Of a stretch of 64,000 nucleotides of DNA, positions 23,801-34,995 are shown one piece after another. The notes under the pieces were generated by a model, which saw nothing but the letters and a program-made list of their open reading frames with translations, did not search any database and was not told where the DNA came from. The stretch's first letter is position 1. Each line of letters starts with the position of its first letter. Source of the DNA: Catenuloplanes atrovinosus. Lineage in GTDB: Bacteria; Actinomycetota; Actinomycetes; Mycobacteriales; Micromonosporaceae. The position numbers and the translations under genes were made by a program. Location: positions 4,175,001 through 4,239,000 of the forward strand of contig NZ_JAVDYB010000001.1 of the NCBI RefSeq assembly GCF_031458235.1, in the 5' to 3' direction.

Positions 23801-24024
23801 TCGCCGCTGCGGCGCTGACGGAAGCAGGCGCGCAGCGCGGCGTGCCGGGTCAGCAGCGCCTCCCACGCCGTACGCAGCCGCGCCGCGTCCACCGGCCCGT
23901 CCAGTTCCAGTATCCAGTGTCCGACGTAGACGTCCGGGCCCTGGTCGTCGTAGACGGCGTGGAACAGCAGGCCCTCCTGCAACGGCGACAGCGGCCAGAT
24001 GTCCTCGATCAGCGACTGCGTCAC
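11848..24024 (-). CDS. Glycopeptide NRPS, modules 4-6 (C-A-T-E, C-A-T-E, C-A-T)
   Basis: A 4058-aa NRPS for the central tripeptide. Carrier serines fall at about 987, 2473 and 3985. C domains begin near 1, 1490 and 3000 with intact motifs (HHSIMDG, HHLVLDG, HHISCDG). Epimerisation domains follow T4 and T5 ([10 protein letters not shown] near 1167, [10 protein letters not shown] near 2658), so residues 4 and 5 should be D. Hand-read codes are A4 DIFHLGLLCK and A5 DALHLGLLCK (both 4-hydroxyphenylglycine) and A6 DASTIAAVCK (tyrosine or beta-hydroxytyrosine class). This is the StaC/Tcp11/BpsB-type layout. The GTG at 24024 follows GGGAG and lies 38 bp after the module 3 gene. Confidence 0.96.
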   Translation of the reverse strand: MTQSLIEDIWPLSPLQEGLLFHAVYDDQGPDVYVGHWILELDGPVDAARLRTAWEALLTRHAALRACFRQRRSGETVQVVAARVDLPWREADLSGLDEPDAAVRELAEEDRLRPFDVAKAPLLRLTLIRLAADRHRLVVTCHHSIMDGWSLPIVFDELSTLYAAGDGAPDLPDVTSYGEYLAWLRRQDRDRALAAWTAQLRGTDEPTLVAPADPGHGPGVPESVTVELPRPLSRALEELARGHGLTLNTVVQGAWALVLARLAGRTDVVFGATVSARPADLPGVERMVGLFLNTVPVRVRLRGATPVAELLAELQKRQSALIPEQFVGLADIQKAAGPGAVFDTLLVFENFPRELAARRSADAFGIRVHQGRETAHYPLTLVAVPGESLLLKLDYLPEHFDERAALAVVERFTRVLRQLTGTPGITVGDVEVIGEAERELVVRDWSAASGAAPDRHALELFDRQVAGRRDEVAVAGRDGTMSYGELNAYAERLAGHLAGRGVRRGDRVAVLMERSSTLIATLLGVWRAGAAFVPVDPAYPAERVRFMLTDAAPAAAVCAETFRATVRDAGLDPIVPDDPRTRRAIEDATPLTVATGAGDLAYVMYTSGSTGTPKGVAVTHGDVAALAGEPGWGIGPGDAVLMHASHAFDISLFEIWVPLLSGARVTIAGPGAVDGPALAGYVAGGVTAAHLTAGAFRVLAEESPESVAGLREVLTGGDAVPLAAVERVRRACPDVRVRHLYGPTEATLCATWWLLEPGDRTGAVLPIGRPLAGRRAYVLDAFLRPLPPGVAGELYVAGAGVARGYLGRPALTAERFVADPFVPGGRMYRTGDLARWADDGALVFAGRADDQVKIRGYRVEPGEVEAVLGRLPGVAQAVVSVRGEHLIGYVVPEAGADTDPASLRARLAETMPEFMLPAAVLVLDALPLTVNGKVDRQALPAPRFAPAAAGRAPATAAERLLCDVFAQVLGLDRVGPEDSFFALGGDSISSMQVAARARREGLPLTPRQVFEHRTPERLAALARAAGPARPARPAADQAIGEVPWTPVMRALGDDAVRPGFAQARVVVAPAGLDPGALATALRAVLDTHDLLRARVEPGGRLVVPERGAVTATDLITRVPAAAGDLDALAAREAGAAAATLDPSAGSVVRVVWIDAGDAGPGRLALVAHHLVVDAVSWGIVLPDLRAAYDDAVAGRTPALEPEATPYRAWARRLTERALSESTVAELDHWVAVLDAADPPVGSRTGQPHSWSATLSGDAARSLLGRLPGAFHCGVPEILLAGLAGAVARRRGGDGVLVDVEGHGRHAADGEDLLRTVGWFTSAHPVRLDVSGVDLASAAAGGAAAGALLKAVKEQVRAVPGDGLGYGLLRHLNPATADRLAALPAPEIGFNYLGRSGAASAATPWELREGTLGAGEAGPDLVLAHALEAAADVLDTPDGPRLRLTLDGRDLDPGTVDRLGEAWLELLTGLAAHPGGGHTPSDFDLVRLAQRDVEELEAAAPGLTDVWPLSALQEGMLFERTLDEAGVDVYQSQRILDLDGPLEADRLHAAWTSLVARHESLRTTFHQLRSGETVQVVVAGADIPWRVADVSHLAGADADAEVGRLLAADQARRFDIGRAPLLRLLLIRLGEHRHRLVVTSHHLVLDGWSTPIILGEMSAAYAGGQGAATPPSFRDYLAWLSRQDRAATRSAWRAEFAGADEPTVVDADAGKTMVMPDEHCESLSLRDTRRLTEFARGHGLTLSTIVQGAWALVLARLAGRTDVVFGTVVSGRPAEVPDVERMVGMFINTVPVRVRLDGGRPVLDLLHDLQARQVALTEHQYMGLREIQKVTGPGAVFDTIMMVENFPMDAAGLGADGAVRISSAVTRTGTSYPLTMSASPGERLQIRVSYRPDRIVRETAVEVARQVVRVMERLVADPSLLTGRLAVTAGPARGHATGEAAGGATVVEAFRRRVAGSPDAVAVTDRDRTLSYADLDRESDRLAGHLAGAGVRRGDHVGVVLERGAGLFVALLAIWKAGAGYVPVNVKDPGERIARMLTGAGVSVAVCAEATRHLLPAGIAPVLPGAPATGPAPSFTAGAHDVAYVMYTSGSTGVPKGVAVPHGGVAALAGDPGWALGADDHVLMHASHAFDASLLEIWAPLVAGARVLVAEPGTVDAQRLRDAIARGVTTVHLTAGAFRALADEAADAFRGLREVLTGGDAVPPASVARVRAACPDVRVRHLYGPTETTLCATWHVIEPGAAPGDALPIGRPLAGRRVYVLDAFLQPVGPGVTGELYLAGAGLARGYLGAAAATAERFVADPFAAGERMYRTGDLARWTDRDELLFAGRADAQVKIRGYRVEPAEIEAALTAEPGVAQAVVVAREDRPGEKRLIAYVTAAGDAAADPGTVRENLAARLPEFMVPAAVVVLDGFPLTVNGKIDRAALPDPEFAGRPAGREPRTETERVLCALFAEILGVDRVGADDSFFELGGDSILSMQLASRARRENVVFGATDVFDHRTPAGLAAIAERGGERPAGADDGAGEVPWTPVLRALLDRDPGALTRGALAQWTTVGAPAGLTVDTLAAGLGALIDAHDLLRARVVGTGGAEPRLVVAERGTVDAARLVDRVAAGDADLDALADRSAAETAARLDPAAGVLIRAVWVDAGPGRTGRLALVAHHLVADAVSWRILLPELRAACEAVAEGREPAPDPVDVSFRRWARTLAEQAAARTAELPVWTAILGDGAPRLGAPDPARDTVSTAGRRSWTVPPDRAAALVERVTSAFHCGVQEVLLATLAGAVAGWRGGTAVVVDVEGHGRRPIGGLDPSRTVGWFTDVHPVRLDLTGIDPAEARSGGDAAGDLLKAVKESVRAVPDGGLGYGMLRHLNAETGPVLAALPAPEIGFNYLGRFAAAPGGDAEPWQPVGTIGGTADPDAPLRHALEIDAAVLDAADGPRLDLTVTWAGRLLDDAAAESLGTAWLDMLTGLAAHAGDVRAGGHTPSDFPLAALSQRDVAEIETAVPGLLDIWPLSPLQEGLLFHAVDERGPDVYAGLRTLAIDGPLDAARLRASWQAVLDRHAALRASFHQLESGTAVQVIARELTLPWRETDLSHLPEDEALAEFDRLVAELRDDRFDVTRAPLLRLHLVRLGERRHRLMLASHHISCDGWSLPILSVDVMAAYEAGGDGGALPAPTSYRDYLAWLARQDKEAAREAWRSELAGLDEPTHVVPPDSISAPVAPERVRFTLDDALSRRLAEFTRGHGVTMNTLFQGVWALLLARLTGRDDVVFGSAVAGRPPEIPGVGSVVGLFMNTLPVRARLDGATPFVDMLTDLQRRQVAMMAHQHVGLSEINQFAGPGAAFDTLVVFENYPRPPRPSESPDALVMRPAGIPDDSGHYPVSMRASEDGGVHGEFIYRPDVIDRTRAEEMLAAIVHALEQVVAAPRTPVGRIGLLDAARRELVVEQWNDTAAPLTAEPLPVLFRRQVERSRDAVAVRTAARDLTFGELLAEAETLARRLAASGVRRETRVAVLVERSAELVVTLLGVSLAGGVFVPVDPDYPGERIALMLADAAPDVLVCSAATRAAVPDGFTGTVLVPGEPSAADPGTALPRVLAADGAYVIYTSGSTGVPKGVLVTHAGLGNLARAQIARFAVTPASRVLQFASLGFDAAVSEVCMALLSGGSIVLAGPESMPPRVTLGEAVRRWDVTHVTVPPSVLAVEDDLPASLETLIVAGEACPPALVDRWAPGHRMVNAYGPTETTVCATMSAPLTPGRDAVPIGRPITNTRAYLLDAFLQPVPVGVAGELYVAGAGLARGYLGRPGLTAERFVADPFMPGGRMYRTGDRARWTRDGELVFAGRADAQVKVRGYRIEPGEIEAVLAGRPGVAQVAVVAREDGPGEKQLVAYVVPAAGPADDTLITALREAAVARLPQHMVPAAFVPLETMPLTPNGKVDHRALRAPDFAGTSSGRDPRTAMEERLCALFAEVLGLDRVAADDSFFELGGDSITSMQLSTRARREGLELTPWQVFDEKTPERLAALVKELPADDGDAAAPESPAGPLVALSPEQMDRLEAGPAGE

Positions 24025-24062
24025 GGATATCTCCCTCGTTCTTCGGAAGGCTGGGAAGTGGC

Positions 24063-27000
24063 TCACACGTCCGCGCCGAGCTCGGCCTCGAGTTCGGCGA
24101 TCTCGGCGCGGTCCAGGTCGACGAGGCCGAAGCGCTCCACCGGCGTCCGTGCCGGTTCGTCCGCACCGCCGGCCGGCGGTGCGGACAGGGCCGCGAGGCC
24201 CGCGGGCGTCCGGCGCTCGAACACCTCGCGCGCGCCGAAGCTCATCCCGTCGCGCCGGGCGCGCACCGCGAGCTGCATCGACGTGATCGAGTCGCCGCCC
24301 AGTTCGAAGAAGCTGTCGTCGGCGCCGACCCGATCCAGGCCGAGCACCTCGGCGAAGAGCGCGCACAGCGCCCGTTCCGCCGCGGTGGCCGGCTCCCGGC
24401 CGGAGACCCGCGCGCTGAAGTCGGGGTCGGGCAGCGCGTCCCGGTCCACCTTCCCGTTCGGGGTGACCGGCAGCGCGTCCAGCACCAGCACGGCGGCCGG
24501 CACCATGTAGTCGGGCAGCACCGCGGCGAGCCGTTCGCGCAGCGACTCCGGGTCCGCCTCGCCGTCCGCGGTCACGTAGCCGATCAGCCGGCCGTCCCGG
24601 GCCAGCACCACGGCCTGGTGGACGCCGGGCTGCGCGGCCAGCACCGTCTCGACCTCACCCGGTTCCACCCGGAAACCGCGGATCTTGACCTGCGTGTCGG
24701 CCCGCCCGGCGAACACCAGTTCGCCGTCACCGGTCCAGTACGCCAGGTCACCGCTGCGGTACATCCGCTCGCCCGGGACGAAGGCGTCGGCCACGAACCG
24801 TTCCGCGGTCAGCGCCGCCCGGCCCAGGTAGCCGTGGGCCACGCCGGCGCCGGCGATGTAGAGGTCGCCCACGACGCCCGGCGGGAGCGGGCGGAGGAAG
24901 ACGTCCAGCACGTACATCCGGCGGCCGGGCTGCGGCCCGCCGATCGGCAGGACCGGGCCCAGCCGGTCGCCCGGGTCGATCCGCTTCCGGGTCACGCACA
25001 TGGTGGTCTCGGTCGGGCCGTACGTGTGCCAGAGCAGCAGGTCGGGGCACGCCCGCCGGAGCCGCTCCACCGCGTCCAGCGGCACCACGTCGCCGCCGGT
25101 CGCCACCACGCGCAGCCCCGCGAAGGACTCCGCCGCCTCGTGCGCCAGCGCGCGGAACTGCCCGGCGGTGAAGTTCACCGCGGTGAGCCCGTCCGCCACG
25201 TGCGCGGCGAGCCGCCGCGCGTCCACCACGCCCGGCTCGGCGATCATCACCTGCGCGCCGCGGGCGAGCGGCACCCACACGTCGAACACGGACGCGTCGA
25301 ACGTGTGCGGCGCGTGCATCAACACGGCGTCGCCCGCCCCCACGCCCCAGCCGGGGTCGCCGGCGAACACCGGTACGCCCCCGTGCGGGACCGCCACGCC
25401 CTTCGGCATCCCGGTCGATCCGGACGTGTACATCACGTACGCCAGGTCGTCCGGCCCGATCCCGGCCGGCGGCAGCGCGCTCTCGGCCAGGTCGTCCACG
25501 TCGATCCGCCGATGACCGGCCGGCACCGCGCCCGCGGTCCCCGCCCCGCACAGCACGGCCGTGACCCCGGCGTCGGCCAGCATGAACGCCACCCGGTCCG
25601 CCGGGTAGCCCGGGTCGACCGGCACGAACGCGGCGCCGGCCTTCCACACCGCGAGCCAGGCCGCCGGCACCTCGGCCGAACGCTCCAGCATCACCCCGAC
25701 GCGGTCGCCGCGCCGCACGCCCCGGCCGGCCAGCGTCCGCGCCAGCCGGCCCGACCACGCGTCGAGCTCCGCGTACGACCACGACCGTCCCCCGGCCGTC
25801 ATCGCGGTCGCGCCGGGTGTGCGCGCCGCGTGCCGGCCGAACAGGTGCAGCGCGGTCGGCGCGTCCACGGTCCGCGGCGTCTTGTTCCACCGCTCGACCG
25901 TCAGCGCGCGGCCGGCCTCGCTGAGCGGGTCCAGGCGGCCCACGGCGGCGTCCGGTGCCGCGATCATCCGCTCCAGCACGCGGGTGAACCCGTGCAGCGT
26001 CTCCTCGGCGACGCCCGGGTCGAGCGTCTCCGGCCGGTACTGGACCTCGGTCTCCAGGCGCTCGCCCGGCATGACGCCCAGCGTGATCGCGTACGGCGAC
26101 GCCTGCCGGACCTCCAGCGGGCTCAGCCGCAGCTCGCGCCGGGCGTCCGGCGCCGCGCCCGGGTCGACGTAGTTCTCGAACACCACGATCGTGTCGAAGC
26201 TCGCCGCGCCGAGCTTCTGGATCTCCGGCAGCCCCAGGTGGTGGTGCGCGATCAGCGCGGACTGCCGCCTCTGCAGTTCGGTCAGCGTCTCCAGGACGGT
26301 CCGGTTGCCGTCCAGCCGCACGCGTACCGGCACGGTGTTGATGAACAGGCCCGCGACGCGCTCCACGCCGGGCAGTTCCGCCGGGCGCCCGGCGACCGTG
26401 GCACCGAAGACCACGTCGGTGCGGCGCGCCAGCCGGGCCAGCACCAGCGCCCACGCGCCCTGGATCAGCGTGTTCAGCGTCAGCCCGCGCTCGCGGGCGA
26501 ACCCGGTGAGCGCGGACGTGAACTCCGCGGAGTGGCGGACCACCGCGCGGGCCGGTAGCTCCGGTGCCCGGCCGGGCCGCTCCGGCAGGCCGAGCGCGGA
26601 CCCGTCGGCGCCGGACAGCTCCGCCCGCCACGCCGCCCGGGCGGCCTCCCGGTCCTGCCGTCCCAGCCAGGCCAGATAGTCACGGTACGAGCCGGCCGGC
26701 GGCGGCCCGGCGGCGACGCCCCCGGCCTCGTACACCCGGAGCAGGTCGGCCTCGACGATCGCGCGCGACCAGCCGTCCATCAGCAGGTGGTGGCTGGTGG
26801 TCACCAGGCAGTGCCGCTCCGGGCCGAGCCGGATCAGCGACAGCCGCAGCAGCGGGGGCCTGGCCAGGTCGAACCGCCGGGCCCGCTCCTTCTCCGCGAT
26901 CGTGCTCACCTCGGCCGACGCGTCCTCGGCGGACAGTCCGGACAGGTCGTGCTCGGCCCACGGCAGCTCCACCCGGCGGGGGATCAGCTGCACGGTCTCG

Positions 27001-27239
27001 CCGGACCTGCGCCGGTGGAAGGACGCGCGCAGCGCCGGGTGCCGGTCCAGGACGGCCGCCCAGGACCGGCGGAACCGGTCGGTGTCCAGCGGCCCCTCGA
27101 TCAGCTGCGTCTGCTGGATGAGGTAGATGTCCGGCGCCTCGTCGTCGATCGAGGCGTGGTAGAGCATCCCCTCCTGCATCGGTGACAGCGGCCAGAGCTC
27201 CGCGAGCGCCGATCCGGGGGACGTCGACGGAGTGTTCAC
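24063..27239 (-). CDS. Glycopeptide NRPS, module 3 (C-A-T)
   Basis: A 1058-aa single-module NRPS with C3 (HHLLMDGWS near residue 148), A3 and T3 (Ser984 in LGGDS). There is no E domain, consistent with an L residue at position 3. A stand-alone module 3 gene is the teicoplanin/A47934 arrangement. In vancomycin-type clusters module 3 is fused to modules 1-2. The A3 code reads DAFNAGTMCK, which differs from the usual Dpg code at five positions but shares its GT-x-CK end. Dpg is the likeliest substrate, not a certain one. The start is GTG at 27239, overlapping the stop of the module 1-2 gene by 2 bp within GTGA. An open frame extends further upstream but only shadows that gene. Confidence 0.94.
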   Translation of the reverse strand: MNTPSTSPGSALAELWPLSPMQEGMLYHASIDDEAPDIYLIQQTQLIEGPLDTDRFRRSWAAVLDRHPALRASFHRRRSGETVQLIPRRVELPWAEHDLSGLSAEDASAEVSTIAEKERARRFDLARPPLLRLSLIRLGPERHCLVTTSHHLLMDGWSRAIVEADLLRVYEAGGVAAGPPPAGSYRDYLAWLGRQDREAARAAWRAELSGADGSALGLPERPGRAPELPARAVVRHSAEFTSALTGFARERGLTLNTLIQGAWALVLARLARRTDVVFGATVAGRPAELPGVERVAGLFINTVPVRVRLDGNRTVLETLTELQRRQSALIAHHHLGLPEIQKLGAASFDTIVVFENYVDPGAAPDARRELRLSPLEVRQASPYAITLGVMPGERLETEVQYRPETLDPGVAEETLHGFTRVLERMIAAPDAAVGRLDPLSEAGRALTVERWNKTPRTVDAPTALHLFGRHAARTPGATAMTAGGRSWSYAELDAWSGRLARTLAGRGVRRGDRVGVMLERSAEVPAAWLAVWKAGAAFVPVDPGYPADRVAFMLADAGVTAVLCGAGTAGAVPAGHRRIDVDDLAESALPPAGIGPDDLAYVMYTSGSTGMPKGVAVPHGGVPVFAGDPGWGVGAGDAVLMHAPHTFDASVFDVWVPLARGAQVMIAEPGVVDARRLAAHVADGLTAVNFTAGQFRALAHEAAESFAGLRVVATGGDVVPLDAVERLRRACPDLLLWHTYGPTETTMCVTRKRIDPGDRLGPVLPIGGPQPGRRMYVLDVFLRPLPPGVVGDLYIAGAGVAHGYLGRAALTAERFVADAFVPGERMYRSGDLAYWTGDGELVFAGRADTQVKIRGFRVEPGEVETVLAAQPGVHQAVVLARDGRLIGYVTADGEADPESLRERLAAVLPDYMVPAAVLVLDALPVTPNGKVDRDALPDPDFSARVSGREPATAAERALCALFAEVLGLDRVGADDSFFELGGDSITSMQLAVRARRDGMSFGAREVFERRTPAGLAALSAPPAGGADEPARTPVERFGLVDLDRAEIAELEAELGADV

Positions 27240-30200
27240 GATGTCTGGCCTCCATTGAGTTCGGCTGCGAGCGCCTCGAAGCCCTCGATCTCGTCCTGGT
27301 CCAGGTCGAGCAGGTCGAAGTCGGACGCGGTGTGCCCGCCGGCCGACGGGTCCTCCGCGCGCCGGGCCAGCCCGGACAGCACCTCCAGCCACTCGCGGCC
27401 CAGCCGCTCCGCCTCACCGTCGGCCAGCCGCCCGGCCGGCCAGCTCAGTGCCAGCCTGAGCAGCGGACCGTCCGGCCCGTCCTCGAGGACCACGTCCGCG
27501 TCCAGGTCGTGCGGCAGATCCGCGCCCGGGCCGAGCATGCCGCCGACGCCGCCCACCGGCTCCCACTCCCGTGCCTCGGTGACGTGCCGGCCCATGTAGT
27601 TGAAGCCGATCCGCGGCGACGGCAGCGCGGCCAGTTCCGGTCCCGTCTCCGGGTTGAGGAACCGCAGCAGGCCGTAGCCGAGCCCGTCGCCCGGCACCGT
27701 CCGGGACTGCTCCTTGACGGCCTTCAGCAGCCGTTCCGCCGCCGGGCCGCCGGCCGGTACGCCGGTCAGGTCGAGGCCGGCCAGGTCCAGGCGCACCGGG
27801 TGCACGCCGGTGAACCAGCCCACCGTGCGGGACACGTCCAGCCCGCCGACCGGGTGACGGCCGTGGCCCTCCACGTCGACCAGCACCACGTCCCCGCCGC
27901 GCCACCGCGCGACCGCGCCCGCCAGCCCGGCGAGCAGCACCTCGTGCACGCCGCAGAAGAACACCGCGGGTGCCCGCCCGGCCAGCACGGACGCCCGGGC
28001 CGGCGGCAGCACCCAGGAGCGCGAACACACGCCGCCCGCGCCCGGCGCGGGCCCGCCGCCGTGGTGCTCGCCCGCGCCGGCCACGGATCGCCAGTACGGC
28101 AGCTCCGCCACCCGCTCCGCGGAGACCGCGTCCCGCACCAGCGCGTCCGCCCACCGCCGGAACGACACCGGCACCGGGTCCAGCGCGGGTGCGCGGCCGG
28201 CCGCCACCGCCTCGTACGCCTGCCGGACGTCCGGGACCAGCACCCGCCAGGACACGCCGTCGACCGCGAGGTGGTGCGCCACCAGCACCAGCCGCCCCGG
28301 CCGGTCCGGACCGGCGTCGACCAGCACGGCCCGCGTCACCGCGCCCGCCGCCGGGTCCAGCCGGGCCACCGCGGCCCGCGCCGCCTCCTGCGCCACGTCG
28401 TCCGGGTCCGCGGCCGGGCCGGCCACCACCCGGCTCACCGCGCCGGCGACGTCCACCGACCCGGGCGGGCCGGTCAGCAGCCGGCCGGAGTCCACCCGCA
28501 GCCGCAGCATGTCGTGCGTGTCCACCACCGCGGTCAGCGCGGTCACCAGCGTCCGCTCGTCCAGGCCCGGGGGTACGGCGACCACCGTCCACTGCGCGAA
28601 GCCCGCGTCCAGCGCCGCGTCGCCCAGCAGCCGCATCACCGGCGTCCACGCGACCTCGCCCGGGCCGTCGGCCGTGGTGGCGCCGTCCCGGTCCGGCCGC
28701 GGCGCGTGCGCCACGACGCGGGCGAGCCGTTCCGGCGTGCGCGCCTCGAAGACGTCGTGCGCGGCGAACGTCAGCCCCCGGCGCCGGGCGCGGGCCACCA
28801 GTTGCATCGAGGTGATGGAGTCGCCGCCCACGGCGAAGAAGCTGTCGTCCACGCCGACCCGGTCCAGCCGCAGCACCTCGGCGAACAGCTCGCACAGCGC
28901 CCGCTCGACGTCCGTGGCCGGCCGGCGGCCGGTGGTCCCGGCCGCGAAGTCGGGGTCCGGCAGCGCACCGCGGTCGATCTTGCCGTTCGGCGTGGCCGGC
29001 AACGCCTCCAGCGCCACCACCACCGCGGGCACCAGGTGGTGCGGCAGCCGGGAGGCGAGATCGTCGCGGACCGCCCGCGCGTCGACGCCGGCCGGCGAGA
29101 CGTAGCCGATCAGCCGGTCGTCCCGGACGGTCACCGCGGCCTGGGCGACGCCGGGGTACGCGGACAGCGCGGCCTCGATCTCGCCGGGCTCGACCCGGAA
29201 GCCGCGGACCTTGATCTGCTCGTCGGCCCGCCCGGCGAAGACCAACTCGCCGTCGCCGGTCCGGTACGCCAGGTCGCCCGTGCGGTACATCCGCGCGCCG
29301 GGGACGAACGGGTCGGCGACGAACCGCTCCGCGGTCAGCGCGGACCGGCCCAGGTAGCCGCGGGCCAGCCCGATGCCGGTGACGTACAGCTCGCCGGTGA
29401 GCCCCGGCGGCAGCGGCCGGAGGAACGCGTCCAGCACGTAGCACCGGCCGCCCGCGATCGGCGTACCGATCGGGACGATGCCCCGGCCGGAGCTCAGCGG
29501 CGCGCTCATGGTCGCGCACACCGTCGCCTCGGTCGGCCCGTAGGCGTTGACCAGCCGCCGTCCCGCCGCCCAGCGGTCCACCAGGCTGGGCGGGCAGGCC
29601 TCGCCGGCCACCACCACGGTCTCCAGCCGGTCCGGCAGCGCGTCCGCGGTGGCCAGCACCGACGGTGGCACGGTCACGTGGGTGACCTCCCACCGGTCCA
29701 GGGCCTCGGCCAGCGACACCCGCGGCGGCAGGTCCTGCTCCGGCGCCATCACCAGCCGCGCGCCGGACAGCAGCGCCATCAGCACCTCGGACACCATCGC
29801 GTCGAAGCCGAGCGCCGCGAACTGCAGCACCCGGGACGACGGCGACACCGCGAAGCGCGCGATCTGCGCGGCGGCCAGGTTTCCCAGGCCCGCGTGCGGG
29901 ACGACGACGCCCTTCGGGGTGCCGGTCGACCCGGACGTGTAGATGACGTACGCGGCGTCGTCCGGCCGCACCCGCGGCAGCCGGGCCGCCGCGCCCGCGA
30001 TCAGGTCGGTCTCCTCGAGCACCAGCAGCCGATCCGCGAAGTCCGCGGGGACCGCCTCCCGGGTCTTGCCCACGCACACCACCAGCGCGGGGTCCGCCTC
30101 GCCGAGGATCAGCCGGACCCGTTCCTCGGGGTAGGCCGGGTCCACCGGCACGAAGGCGCCGCCGGCCAGCGACACGCCCAGCATGCCGACCACCCACCAC

Positions 30201-33200
30201 GCCGACCTGCCGACCACCACGCCGATCCGGCTCTCCCGCCCGGCCCCGCGCGCGGTCAGCGCCGCGGCCAGGCCGGCCGCGCGGTCCCACAGCTCCCGGT
30301 AGGTCAGTTCGCCGTCGCCGTCCACCACGGCCACGTCCCGCGGCCGGGCCGCCACCGCGCGCCGTACCAGTTCGGGCAGCGAGTCCCCGGCCGCCAGCGC
30401 CGGGACCGGCCGGTTCGCCGGCGCCGTGCCGACGCCGAACGCGCCCACCGATCCGGACGGGTCCGCGGCGAGCGCGCCGAGCGCGTCGGCGAACCACCCG
30501 AGCACCGACTCCGCGACGGTCTCCTCGACCTGCCCGTGCCGGTACGCGAGCTGGATGCGCAGGCGGTCGCCCGGGATGATGCCGAGCGTCAGCGGGTAGT
30601 GCGTGCCCTCGATCGTGCCCAGGTAGGTGAACCGGCCGAAGTCGCGCGGATAGCTCTCGAACACCAGCAGCGAGTCGAACGTGACGCCCGGCCCGGCCGC
30701 CTTCTGGATCTCCGACAGTCCCAGGTGCTGGTGCGGCATCAGGGCCGCCTGGCGCCGTTGCAGGCCGGCGAGCATGTCGACGATCCGCTCGCCGCCGTGC
30801 AGCGGCACCCGGACCGGCACCGTGTTCATCATCAGGCCCGGCATCGACTCGACGTCCGGCAGCTCCGCGGGACGGCTGGCGACCGTGGTGCCGAACACCA
30901 CGTCGGTCCGCCGCGCGAGGCGCGCCAGCACCATCGCCCACACGCCCTGCACCACGGTGTTGAGCGTCAGCCCGTGGTCGCGGGTCAGCTCCAGCAGCGC
31001 GGCGTACCGCTCCGGCGCCAGGAACGCCACCCGGTACTCGTAGCCGGTGCCGGCCGCCGCGCCGCCGATCCGCGCGGGCTCGTCCAGGCCGGCCAGTTCC
31101 GCGCGCCAGGCCTCGCGCGCCGCCTCCCGGTCCTGCCGTTGCAGCCAGGCCAGATAGTCCCGGTACGACGCGGTGCCCGCCCGCTCCGGCAGCCGCCCGC
31201 CGGCCGCGTACGCCTCGGACACCTCGCTCAGGATCACCGACACCGACCAGCCGTCCATCAGCGCGTGGTGGTGCACGACCAGCAGCCGGTGCCGGTCCTC
31301 GCCGAGCCGGGCCAGCACCAGCCGGAACAGCGGCGCCGTGGCCAGGTCGAAGCGCTGCTGCTGTTCCCGCCCGGCCAGCTCCCGCACGGCCGCGTCGGCG
31401 TCCCCGGCGCCGGTCAGGTCCACCTCGCGCCACGGCAGCACGACGTGCTCCGCGACCGCCTGCACCGTCTTCCCGGACGCCAGGCGGTGGAAGCTCAGCC
31501 GCAGCTCCGCGTGCCGGGCGAAGACCGACTCCCAGGCCGCGCGCAGCCGGTCCACGTCCAGCGGCCCGTGCAGCCCCAGAATCCACTGCCCCTGGTAGAT
31601 GTCCGGACCCTCGGCGTCCAGCGTCGACTGGAAGAACAGCCCCTCCTGCAGCGGCGCCAGCGGCCAGACCTCCGCGGCCCCCGGTACGACCGCCGCCAGC
31701 TCCCCCCGGTCCTCCGCGGTGAGCGTGATCAGCGGGCGGTCGGCGGGCCCGTCGGCCGGCGCCGGGCGCGCCACCGCCGCCAGCCGTGCCGGGGTGCCCT
31801 CCTCGAAGACCTGGGACGGCGTCACCAGCAGCCCGGCCCGGGTGGCGCGCGCCGCCAGCCGCATCGCGGCGATGGAGTCACCACCCAGCTCGAACAGGCT
31901 GTCGTCGACCCCGATCCGGTCCCGGCCGAGCACGTCCGCGAAGAGCGCGCACAGCACCCGCTCCGTCTCGGTGCCGGGCTCCCGGCCGGTGGCGCCGGCC
32001 GCGAAGACGGGCGCGGGCAGCGCGGCGCGGTCGACCTTGCCGTTGCCGGTCAGCGGCAGCGCGTCCAGCGCGATCACCGCGGCCGGGACCAGGTGGTCCG
32101 GCAGCACCGCGCCGAGCCGTTCCCGGATGCGGTCCGGGTCCGCGTCCGCCACCACGTAGGCGATCAGGCGCCCGTCGAGCGGCACCACCACGGCCTCGTG
32201 CACGTCCGGCGCGGCGGTCAGCGCGGCCTCGATCTCGCCCGGCTCGACCCGGAACCCGCGGATCTTCACCTGGTCGTCGGCGCGGCCCGCGAACACCAGC
32301 TCGCCGTCCGGCGTGCGGCGCGCCAGGTCGCCGGTGCGGTACATCCGCTCGCCGGCCGCGGACGGGTCCGCCACGAACCGCTCCGCGGTGAGCGCGGACC
32401 GGCCCAGGTAGCCGTCGGCCAGGCCGGCGCCGGACAGGTACAGGTCGCCGGTCACGCCGGGCGGCACCGGCCGCAGCGCCGCGTCCAGCACCTGGGCGCG
32501 GCGGCCCGGCAGCGGGTGGCCGATCGGCAGCACCGGGCCCAGCTCGTCGCCCGGGGCGAGCAGCCGCCAGGTCGCGCACAGCGTCGTCTCGGTCGGGCCG
32601 TACAGGTGCCGGACGCGCGCGCCGGGGTGGGCCGCGCGCACCTTCTCGACCGCGTGCACCGGCACCACGTCGCCGCCGGTCAGCACCTCGCGCAGCCCGG
32701 CGAAGGACTCCGGCGACTCCTCCGCCACCGCGCGGAAGCTGCCCGCGGTCAGGTGCGCGCGGGTCACGCCGGCCGCGACGGCCTCGCGCAGGCGCCGGGC
32801 GTCCACCGGGCCGGGCGCGGCGATCACCACGCGGGCTCCGGACACCAGCGGCACCCAGATCTCGTACAGGGAGGCGTCGAACGCGTACGGCGCGTGCATG
32901 AGGACCGCGTCGCCGGGCTCCACGGCCCAGCCGTCGGCGCCGACCAGCTCCGCGACGCTCCGGTGCGGCACGGCCACGCCCTTCGGCGTGCCGGTCGAGC
33001 CGGAGGTGTACATGACGTACGCCAGGTCGCCGGGCCGGACGGTGAGCGCGGGCGGGTCGCCGGTGCCGTCGTCCGCCACCACGATCGGCGTGATCCCCGT
33101 CGGTACGCGGTCGCGCGTGGCCGCCGAGCACAGCATCAGCGAGGTCCCCGCGTCCGCCGCCATGAACGCCACCCGCGGCGCCGGGTAGCCGGCGTCCACC

Positions 33201-33463
33201 GGTACGTACGCCGCGCCCGCCTTCCAGACGGCGAGCAGCGCCACCAGCAGGTCCGCCGAGCGCTCCAGCATGACCGCGACGCGGTCGCCGCGGCGCACGC
33301 CCCGGCCGGCCAGGCGCGCGGCCAGCCGCCCGGCGAGCCCGTCGAGCTCCCGGTACGTCAGCGTGCGGGCGCCGTCGACCACGGCCACCGCGTCCGGCGT
33401 CCGGTCCGCCCGCACGGCGAGCAGTTCCGGCACCGTCGGCGCGGCCTGCGCTGCGGAATCCAT
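27236..33463 (-). CDS. Glycopeptide NRPS, modules 1-2 (A-T, C-A-T-E)
   Basis: A 2075-aa initiating NRPS without an N-terminal C domain. The order is A1 (about 10-490), T1 (Ser530), C2 (HHALMDGWS near 730), A2, T2 (Ser1549), E2 ([10 protein letters not shown] near 1729) and a C-terminal tail. The A1 code is DAYHLGLLCK (4-hydroxyphenylglycine). The A2 code is DASTVAAVCK, one of the classic tyrosine codes. No E domain follows T1, although residue 1 is D in known glycopeptides. ATG 33463 is preferred over ATG 33469 because GGAGG lies 6 nt before it but abuts the earlier one. It is the first gene of a leftward operon: four NRPS genes followed by rfbA. A candidate StrR-type operator lies about 100 bp upstream. 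Confidence 0.95.
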   Translation of the reverse strand: MDSAAQAAPTVPELLAVRADRTPDAVAVVDGARTLTYRELDGLAGRLAARLAGRGVRRGDRVAVMLERSADLLVALLAVWKAGAAYVPVDAGYPAPRVAFMAADAGTSLMLCSAATRDRVPTGITPIVVADDGTGDPPALTVRPGDLAYVMYTSGSTGTPKGVAVPHRSVAELVGADGWAVEPGDAVLMHAPYAFDASLYEIWVPLVSGARVVIAAPGPVDARRLREAVAAGVTRAHLTAGSFRAVAEESPESFAGLREVLTGGDVVPVHAVEKVRAAHPGARVRHLYGPTETTLCATWRLLAPGDELGPVLPIGHPLPGRRAQVLDAALRPVPPGVTGDLYLSGAGLADGYLGRSALTAERFVADPSAAGERMYRTGDLARRTPDGELVFAGRADDQVKIRGFRVEPGEIEAALTAAPDVHEAVVVPLDGRLIAYVVADADPDRIRERLGAVLPDHLVPAAVIALDALPLTGNGKVDRAALPAPVFAAGATGREPGTETERVLCALFADVLGRDRIGVDDSLFELGGDSIAAMRLAARATRAGLLVTPSQVFEEGTPARLAAVARPAPADGPADRPLITLTAEDRGELAAVVPGAAEVWPLAPLQEGLFFQSTLDAEGPDIYQGQWILGLHGPLDVDRLRAAWESVFARHAELRLSFHRLASGKTVQAVAEHVVLPWREVDLTGAGDADAAVRELAGREQQQRFDLATAPLFRLVLARLGEDRHRLLVVHHHALMDGWSVSVILSEVSEAYAAGGRLPERAGTASYRDYLAWLQRQDREAAREAWRAELAGLDEPARIGGAAAGTGYEYRVAFLAPERYAALLELTRDHGLTLNTVVQGVWAMVLARLARRTDVVFGTTVASRPAELPDVESMPGLMMNTVPVRVPLHGGERIVDMLAGLQRRQAALMPHQHLGLSEIQKAAGPGVTFDSLLVFESYPRDFGRFTYLGTIEGTHYPLTLGIIPGDRLRIQLAYRHGQVEETVAESVLGWFADALGALAADPSGSVGAFGVGTAPANRPVPALAAGDSLPELVRRAVAARPRDVAVVDGDGELTYRELWDRAAGLAAALTARGAGRESRIGVVVGRSAWWVVGMLGVSLAGGAFVPVDPAYPEERVRLILGEADPALVVCVGKTREAVPADFADRLLVLEETDLIAGAAARLPRVRPDDAAYVIYTSGSTGTPKGVVVPHAGLGNLAAAQIARFAVSPSSRVLQFAALGFDAMVSEVLMALLSGARLVMAPEQDLPPRVSLAEALDRWEVTHVTVPPSVLATADALPDRLETVVVAGEACPPSLVDRWAAGRRLVNAYGPTEATVCATMSAPLSSGRGIVPIGTPIAGGRCYVLDAFLRPLPPGLTGELYVTGIGLARGYLGRSALTAERFVADPFVPGARMYRTGDLAYRTGDGELVFAGRADEQIKVRGFRVEPGEIEAALSAYPGVAQAAVTVRDDRLIGYVSPAGVDARAVRDDLASRLPHHLVPAVVVALEALPATPNGKIDRGALPDPDFAAGTTGRRPATDVERALCELFAEVLRLDRVGVDDSFFAVGGDSITSMQLVARARRRGLTFAAHDVFEARTPERLARVVAHAPRPDRDGATTADGPGEVAWTPVMRLLGDAALDAGFAQWTVVAVPPGLDERTLVTALTAVVDTHDMLRLRVDSGRLLTGPPGSVDVAGAVSRVVAGPAADPDDVAQEAARAAVARLDPAAGAVTRAVLVDAGPDRPGRLVLVAHHLAVDGVSWRVLVPDVRQAYEAVAAGRAPALDPVPVSFRRWADALVRDAVSAERVAELPYWRSVAGAGEHHGGGPAPGAGGVCSRSWVLPPARASVLAGRAPAVFFCGVHEVLLAGLAGAVARWRGGDVVLVDVEGHGRHPVGGLDVSRTVGWFTGVHPVRLDLAGLDLTGVPAGGPAAERLLKAVKEQSRTVPGDGLGYGLLRFLNPETGPELAALPSPRIGFNYMGRHVTEAREWEPVGGVGGMLGPGADLPHDLDADVVLEDGPDGPLLRLALSWPAGRLADGEAERLGREWLEVLSGLARRAEDPSAGGHTASDFDLLDLDQDEIEGFEALAAELNGGQTS

Positions 33464-33563
33464 CGTCATCCTCCGTCATCGATCGGCGAGGATTGGCCGG
33501 CCTCGCGGATCGCGGACCACCGAGATCCCCATGATGCTGAACGGGATCGATGTCTACGAGCTG

Positions 33564-33592
33564 GTCCAAGCGCTCATTTCTGACGCTTGGAC
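33564..33592. promoter_or_regulatory. Candidate StrR/Bbr-family operator upstream of the NRPS operon
   Basis: GTCCAA at 33564-33569 and TTGGAC at 33587-33592 form a perfect inverted repeat with a 17-bp spacer, the same architecture as the site at 3199-3227. It sits about 100 bp upstream of the first NRPS start, the expected place for pathway-specific activation. Confidence 0.78.
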
Positions 33593-33662
33593 GCGGCCGT
33601 CATCGCGCTTACCGCGTGCGCCGGCGGCGGTGACCAGCGCCGTCGGGAACGCGGCGGAGACA

Positions 33663-33690
33663 TATCGTCGGCGTATCGAAAACGGGATAC
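33663..33690 (+). promoter_or_regulatory. Candidate VanR operator (11-bp direct repeat), ligase promoter
   Basis: TATCGTCGGCG (33663) is followed directly by TATCGAAAACG (33674), then GGATAC. OmpR-type regulators such as VanR commonly bind direct repeats spaced about one helical turn. Matching copies occur before vanR2 and vanH, with conserved flanks reaching about 30 bp downstream (CAACA, GCTGC). Confidence 0.7.
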
Positions 33691-33725
33691 CTTCTCGCAA
33701 CACCGCGCTGCCTTGAATGGGCCGC

Positions 33726-33860
33726 ATGCTTCACGGCCGGCCCGGCGGCGTGTTCCGTGGCGAGCCCGTGCGAATGACGGCCCCCACCTCCAGCGCCCCC
33801 ACGGCGGCACCCATAATCCATGGATGCGGGCGGGACGAGGCTGTGTCGATCGGCCTCTAG
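33726..33860 (+). pseudogene. vanH 5' remnant upstream of the ligase gene
   Basis: A 44-codon open frame (ATG 33726, TAG 33858-33860) at the position where vanH would sit. Its end, HGCGRDEAVSIGL, matches MYGCGQDEAVLFREL of the intact vanH in this window. At DNA level GGATGCGG-GGACGAGGC-GT is shared (33822-33844). The promoter in front of it is also homologous to the vanH promoter up to the ATG. I read this as what is left of a vanH gene after an internal deletion. It could still be translated as a short leader peptide. Confidence 0.65.
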
Positions 33861-33899
33861 ACCTACACGCTCAATGTCCGAGATTCGAAGGCGAGCAGC

Positions 33900-34943
33900 A
33901 TGAGTAGACTGAAAGTCGGAATTCTGTTCGGGGGCCGCTCCGAGGAACATCCCATCTCCATCAAGTCCGCGCAAGAAGTCGCCAAGAACCTCGATCTCGA
34001 GAAGTACGAGCCGTACTACATCGGGATCACCAAGGACGGCGCGTGGAAGCTCTGCGACGGCCCGAGCCCGGAGTGGGAGAGCGGCACCACCCGCCCGGCC
34101 GTGCTGTCCCCGGACCGCGCCACCGGCGGTCTGCTGATCCTCGAGGACGGCCGGTTCGAGACGCTCCCGCTCGACGTCGTGCTGCCGGTGCTGCACGGCA
34201 AGCAGGGCGAGGACGGCGCGATGCAGGGTCTGATGGAGCTGTCCGGCATCCCGTACGTGGGCTGTGACATCCAGAGCTCCGCGCTGTGCATGGACAAGTC
34301 CCTGGCGTACCTGGTGGTGCGCAGCGCGGGCATCGCCACGCCGAACTTCTGGATCGTCAACTCGGACCAGGACGTGGACCCGGGCCAGCTGACGTACCCG
34401 GTCTTCGTCAAGCCCGCCCGCTCGGGTTCGTCGTTCGGCGTCAGCAAGGTCACCCGCCAGGAGGAGCTGGGCGACGCGCTCAAGACCGCCCGGCAGTACG
34501 ACTCCAAGGTGCTGATCGAGGAGGCGGTCGTCGCCAGCGAGATCGGCTGCGCCGTCATGGGCAACGACGAGGAGCTGTTCACCGGCGAGGTGGACCACAT
34601 CGCGCTGTCCCACGGCTTCTTCCGGATTCACCAGGAGGACCAGCCGGAGGTCCGGTCGGAGAACTCGACGCCGATCGTCCCGGCCGACATCCCGGAGGAG
34701 TCGCGCGCGCTCGTCCAGCAGACCGCGAAGGCGATCTACCGCGCGCTGGGCTGCCGCGGGCTCGCCCGGGTCGACATGTTCCTCAAGGAGGACGGCTCCG
34801 TCGTGCTCAACGAGGTCAACACGCTGCCCGGCCTGACGTCGTACAGCCGCTACCCGCGGATGATGGCCGCCGCGGGCCTGCCGCTGGGCGAGGTCATCGA
34901 CCGGCTGGTGTCGCTGGCGCTGGCCGGACGGGCCGAGGGCTAG
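33900..34943 (+). CDS. vanA: D-alanine-D-lactate ligase (VanA family)
   Basis: A 347-aa ATP-grasp ligase that makes D-Ala-D-Lac, the peptidoglycan precursor ending that glycopeptides cannot bind. It follows VanA almost motif by motif: VGILFGGRSEEHPISIKSA, YIGITKDGAWKLC, HGKQGEDGAMQGL, GCDIQSSALCMDKSL, FVKPARSGSSFGV, FRIHQE (the histidine that favours lactate over alanine), GCRGLARVDMFL and LNEVNTLPG. ATG 33900 follows AAGGCGAG. In other producers it is the middle gene of vanHAX. Here it stands alone, transcribed rightward, with vanH and vanX 3-5 kb away on the other strand. Confidence 0.95.
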   Translation: MSRLKVGILFGGRSEEHPISIKSAQEVAKNLDLEKYEPYYIGITKDGAWKLCDGPSPEWESGTTRPAVLSPDRATGGLLILEDGRFETLPLDVVLPVLHGKQGEDGAMQGLMELSGIPYVGCDIQSSALCMDKSLAYLVVRSAGIATPNFWIVNSDQDVDPGQLTYPVFVKPARSGSSFGVSKVTRQEELGDALKTARQYDSKVLIEEAVVASEIGCAVMGNDEELFTGEVDHIALSHGFFRIHQEDQPEVRSENSTPIVPADIPEESRALVQQTAKAIYRALGCRGLARVDMFLKEDGSVVLNEVNTLPGLTSYSRYPRMMAAAGLPLGEVIDRLVSLALAGRAEG

Positions 34944-34955
34944 GCATCTCGTCGT

Positions 34956-34984
34956 CGCGCGCTGGGGCGATGCTCCAGCGCGCG
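34956..34984. terminator. Hairpin between convergent vanA and vanS
   Basis: CGCGCGCTGG at 34956-34965 pairs with CCAGCGCGCG at 34975-34984 (10-bp stem, 9-nt loop) in the 52-bp gap between two convergent genes. Confidence 0.55.
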
Positions 34985-34995
34985 GATCGAGATCC

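Larger units (their letters stand above)
33464..33899. other. Regulatory region between NRPS operon and D-Ala-D-Lac ligase
   Basis: A 436-bp divergent region. Reading rightward it holds a candidate StrR/Bbr operator (33564-33592), a candidate VanR direct repeat (33663-33690), a vanH 5' remnant (33726-33860), and a short leader with an AAGGCGAG ribosome site just before the ligase ATG. Confidence 0.8.

Noticed and set aside
11800-24510. A plus-strand open frame of over 4000 codons opposite the module 4-6 NRPS gene
   Set aside because: It is rich in Arg, Gly, His and Val, with no domain motif. It is an antisense shadow produced by high-GC third positions of the true NRPS gene.
27240-27392. An upstream extension of the module 3 NRPS into the module 1-2 gene
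   Set aside because: It is an out-of-frame shadow of the preceding gene's C-terminus. The GTG at 27239 gives the normal C-domain start and the common GTGA overlap.
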